Assembly: GCA_003140115.1 (NCBI GenBank)
Contig: PLIQ01000216.1
Span: 1 to 7,777, forward strand
From: Actinomycetota bacterium
GTDB lineage: Bacteria > Actinomycetota > Actinomycetes > Streptosporangiales > Streptosporangiaceae
Direction: 5' to 3'
Length of the DNA stretch: 7,777 bases
In this document: positions 5,067 through 7,777 of the stretch, piece by piece
Layout: each line of letters starts with the position of its first letter
Position numbering within the stretch: position 1 is the first letter of the stretch
Program-made: the position numbers and the translations under genes
Notes under the pieces: model-generated
The model's input: the letters and a program-made list of their open reading frames with translations, nothing else
Database searches by the model: none
What the model was told of the DNA's origin: nothing

Positions 5067-7777
5067 ATGGCGGCGGCTGGCCTTTACGACCCCAGTTTCG
5101 AACATGACGCGTGCGGCGTCGGCTTCGTCGCGGACCTGTCAGGCCGCGGCGGGCACGAGGTGGTGGCCCAGGCCCTGCGGGTGCTGTGCCATCTGGAACA
5201 CCGGGGCGCGCAGGGCGGCGACCCCGGCACCGGGGACGGGGCCGGGATCCTCACCCAGCTACCCGACGAGTTCTTCCGCGCCGTAACTGGTTTCGCTCTG
5301 CCCGGACCGGGCTCCTATGCGGCCGGCCTGGCCTTTCTTTCGGCCGAACGGCCCGTGGTATCCGCCACCATCGAACGGCTCGCCGCGGCTGAGGGCCTGA
5401 CCGTGCTGGGCTGGCGCGAGGTTCCCTACGACGTCGACGCCTGCGGGGCCGGTGCCCGGGCCGTGCTGCCCGAGCTGGTCCAGCTGTTCGTCGCGGGCGC
5501 GAACGGCGAGTCCGGCCGCCAGCTCGAGCAAATGGCGTTCTGCTTGCGTAAGCGGGCCGAACACGAGGGCGGCGTGTACTTCGCCAGCCTGTCGGCCCGG
5601 ACCATCGTGTACAAGGGCATGCTGTCCGCGGTGCAGCTCGAGCCGTTCTTCCCCGACCTGTCCGATCCCAGGTACGGCTCGGCGCTGGCCCTGGTGCACT
5701 CGAGGTTCTCCACCAACACGTTCCCCTCCTGGCCGCTGGCCCACCCGTACCGGTATGTGGCGCACAACGGCGAGATCAACACGATCCGGGGCAACCGCAA
5801 CTGGATGCGAGCCCGGGAGGCGATGCTGGCCACCGACCTGATCCCGCCCTCGAAGGACGGAAAGGGCATCGAGCGGCTGTTCCCGATCCTGAACGAGGAT
5901 GGCAGCGACTCGGCCAGCTTCGACGAGTGCCTGGAGCTGCTGCACATGGGCGGCCGCTCGCTCCCGCACGCGGTGCTGATGATGATCCCCGAACCGTGGG
6001 AGAACCACGAGGAGATGACACCGGAACGCCGCGCCTTCTACCAGTTCCACGCCGCGCTGATGGAACCGTGGGACGGCCCGGCGCTGATCGCGTTCACCGA
6101 CGGCTCGGTCATCGGCGCGGTGCTGGACCGCAACGGCCTGCGCCCCGGCCGGTACTGGCTGACCAGCGACGGCCTGGTCGTGCTGGCCAGCGAGGTCGGC
6201 GTCCTCGACATCGACCCGGCCACGGTGATCAGGAAGGGCCGGCTCCAGCCCGGGCGCATCTTCCTGGCCGACACCGCCACCGGCCGCATCGTCGAAGACG
6301 AGGAGGTCAAGGCGGCCCTGGCCGCCGAACACCCCTACGGAGCCTGGCTGCACGCCGGCCTGGTCCACCTGGACGACCTGCCGGATCGCCCTCTCCCTCC
6401 CGCCGACCCCGCGGTCGCGGACCTGGTCACGTTGCAGCGGATGCACGGGTACACCGAGGAGGAGCTGCGGGTCATCCTGGCCCCGATGGCCCGGACCGGG
6501 TCGGAGCCGATCGGGTCGATGGGGACGGACACGCCGCTGGCCGTGCTGTCCGACAAGCCGCGGCTGATATTCGACTACTTCACCCAGCTGTTCGCCCAGG
6601 TGACCAACCCGCCGCTGGACGCGATCAGGGAAGAGCTCGTCACCTCGCTCGGCACGGTCACCGGCCCCGAGCAGAACCTGCTGGTCCCGGTCCCGGCGTC
6701 CTGCCGGCAGATCGCGCTGCCGTACCCGGTGATCGGCGATCAGGACCTGGCCAAGATCGCGCACATCAACGACGAGGGCAACCTGCCCGGCCTGGCCTCG
6801 CACGTGGTGGACGGCCGCTACGACCCGCGCGGCGGCGGCGACGGCCTGCGGGCCCGGCTGGCCGACATCTGCGCCGAGGTCTCCGAAGCCATCCGAGCCG
6901 GCGCCCACCTCATCATCCTCTCCGACCGGGCGGCCCCACGGCCCGACGCCATCCCGATCCCCTCGCTGCTGCTGACCGGAGCGGTGCACCATCACCTGAT
7001 CCGAGAGAAGTCACGGACCGAGGCCGGGCTGGTCGTCGAGGCCGGGGACGTCCGCGAGTGCCATCACGTGGCGCTGCTCGTCGGGTACGGCGCCGCGGCG
7101 GTCAACCCCTACCTGGCCATCGAGTCGGTCAGGGACCTGGTCCGCCGTGGCGTGCTGGAGGGAGTGTCGGAGAAGAAGGCCGAGGCCAACCTGCTCAAGG
7201 CGTTCGGCAAGGGCCTGCTGAAGATCATGTCCAAGATGGGCGTGTCGACCGTCGCCTCCTACACCGGCGCGCAGATCTTCGAGGCCCTCGGCCTGGGCCC
7301 GGAGGTGATCGAGACCTGCTTTGCCGGCACCACCTCGCGGCTGTCCGGCGTGGGCTTCACCGCGCTGGCCGCGGAGATCGGGCAGCGGACCAGCCTGGCC
7401 CTGGCCGATCCGGCCGGGATGGAGTACCGGCGGCTGGCCACCGGCGGGGAATACCAGTGGCGGCGCGACGGCGAGCAGCACCTGTTCAACCCCGAGACCG
7501 TGTTCAAGCTGCAGCACGCCACCCGGAGCCGCCGGTACGAGATCTTCAAGGAATACGCCTCGCTGGTCGACGACCAGTCGCGGCGGCTGATGACGCTGCG
7601 CGGCCTGCTCCGGATCCGCGGAGTGGATGCCGGGACCGGGGCACCACGGCCCGTTCCGATCAATGAGGTCGAAGCGGTGGCCAGCATCGTGCGCAGGTTC
7701 GCCACCGGGGCCATGTCCTACGGCTCCATCTCGGCCGAGGCGCATCAGACCCTGGCCATCGCGATGAACCGGCTGGG
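5067..7777 (+). CDS. gltB: Glutamate synthase large (alpha) subunit, 5' 903 codons (partial)
   Basis: GltB hydrolyses glutamine and passes ammonia through a tunnel to 2-oxoglutarate at an FMN site, giving two glutamates with electrons from GltD. The frame is open from ATG 5067 to the window edge, about 60% of the usual ~1500 residues. An N-terminal class II glutamine amidotransferase begins after a short propeptide, with nucleophile C16 in [10 protein letters not shown], then [19 protein letters not shown] (around 213), [15 protein letters not shown] (N234) and [12 protein letters not shown]. The central domain has [13 protein letters not shown] at 478-490 and [21 protein letters not shown]. 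The FMN/synthase domain is entered with [24 protein letters not shown] (from 720), [11 protein letters not shown] (751) and [11 protein letters not shown] (about 879-889). The iron-sulfur cysteines would lie beyond the window. No frameshift or missing catalytic residue is seen. It follows lgt by 60 nt with its own strong ribosome site; gltD is expected downstream. Confidence 0.97.
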   Translation, partial: MAAAGLYDPSFEHDACGVGFVADLSGRGGHEVVAQALRVLCHLEHRGAQGGDPGTGDGAGILTQLPDEFFRAVTGFALPGPGSYAAGLAFLSAERPVVSATIERLAAAEGLTVLGWREVPYDVDACGAGARAVLPELVQLFVAGANGESGRQLEQMAFCLRKRAEHEGGVYFASLSARTIVYKGMLSAVQLEPFFPDLSDPRYGSALALVHSRFSTNTFPSWPLAHPYRYVAHNGEINTIRGNRNWMRAREAMLATDLIPPSKDGKGIERLFPILNEDGSDSASFDECLELLHMGGRSLPHAVLMMIPEPWENHEEMTPERRAFYQFHAALMEPWDGPALIAFTDGSVIGAVLDRNGLRPGRYWLTSDGLVVLASEVGVLDIDPATVIRKGRLQPGRIFLADTATGRIVEDEEVKAALAAEHPYGAWLHAGLVHLDDLPDRPLPPADPAVADLVTLQRMHGYTEEELRVILAPMARTGSEPIGSMGTDTPLAVLSDKPRLIFDYFTQLFAQVTNPPLDAIREELVTSLGTVTGPEQNLLVPVPASCRQIALPYPVIGDQDLAKIAHINDEGNLPGLASHVVDGRYDPRGGGDGLRARLADICAEVSEAIRAGAHLIILSDRAAPRPDAIPIPSLLLTGAVHHHLIREKSRTEAGLVVEAGDVRECHHVALLVGYGAAAVNPYLAIESVRDLVRRGVLEGVSEKKAEANLLKAFGKGLLKIMSKMGVSTVASYTGAQIFEALGLGPEVIETCFAGTTSRLSGVGFTALAAEIGQRTSLALADPAGMEYRRLATGGEYQWRRDGEQHLFNPETVFKLQHATRSRRYEIFKEYASLVDDQSRRLMTLRGLLRIRGVDAGTGAPRPVPINEVEAVASIVRRFATGAMSYGSISAEAHQTLAIAMNRL

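Noticed and set aside
5259..6995. A 578-codon antisense open frame opposite gltB
   Set aside because: Low-complexity composition, no motifs, and it lies wholly opposite a confidently assigned gene; long antisense frames are expected at this GC content.
5927..7666. A 579-codon forward open frame overlapping gltB
   Set aside because: It is Arg/Pro/Gly-rich without a recognisable domain, while the gltB frame over the same bases shows continuous glutamate synthase motifs. It is a high-GC shadow frame.

Overview
The window is a high-GC chromosomal segment with strong G/C bias at third codon positions, GTG starts, 4-bp gene overlaps and a tryptophan-biosynthesis order typical of Actinobacteria. 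Gene content resembles the trp region of Streptomyces and relatives. The extra response regulator and the divergent Lgt suggest another filamentous or soil actinomycete lineage, but genus cannot be fixed from the sequence. All genes are on the + strand and tightly packed, with no gene-free stretch over 300 bases. No RNA genes, insertion sequences or CRISPR arrays are visible.

Layout. Positions 1-162 are the last 53 codons of a Trp-biosynthesis-associated membrane protein. A PhoB/OmpR-type response regulator (143-943) overlaps it by 20 nt. Its receiver keeps the phospho-acceptor Asp but has lost the acidic pair, the Thr/Ser switch residue and the Lys. A 148- to 217-nt leader, depending on which trpC start is used, carries several small symmetric elements. 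It precedes trpC (1161-1970, alternative start 1092), trpB (1987-3216) and trpA (3213-4046). trpB and trpA overlap in ATGA. At trpC/trpB a perfect 20-bp tandem duplication has turned what was probably a GTGA overlap into two such overlaps bridged by a 7-codon mini-ORF. After a 45-nt gap comes an Lgt-family membrane protein (4092-5006). By eye it lacks most residues essential for diacylglyceryl transfer in E. coli Lgt. A 60-nt gap then leads to gltB (5067 to the window edge, first 903 codons), the large subunit of NADPH-type glutamate synthase.

How it fits together. TrpC makes indole-3-glycerol phosphate. TrpA releases indole from it and TrpB condenses indole with serine to give tryptophan. 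GltB makes glutamate from glutamine and 2-oxoglutarate, feeding the nitrogen economy that supplies glutamine to anthranilate synthase. The membrane protein, regulator and Lgt-like protein are the least understood parts and the best places to look for new biology.

The points most worth a second look are the apparently inactivated Lgt-like protein, the atypical orphan regulator inside the trp cluster, the duplicated coupling junction, the unclear lgt start beside a G6/C6 hairpin, and a possible GlnR half-site pair before gltB. All homology statements rest on recognising family motifs by eye; no search was run.
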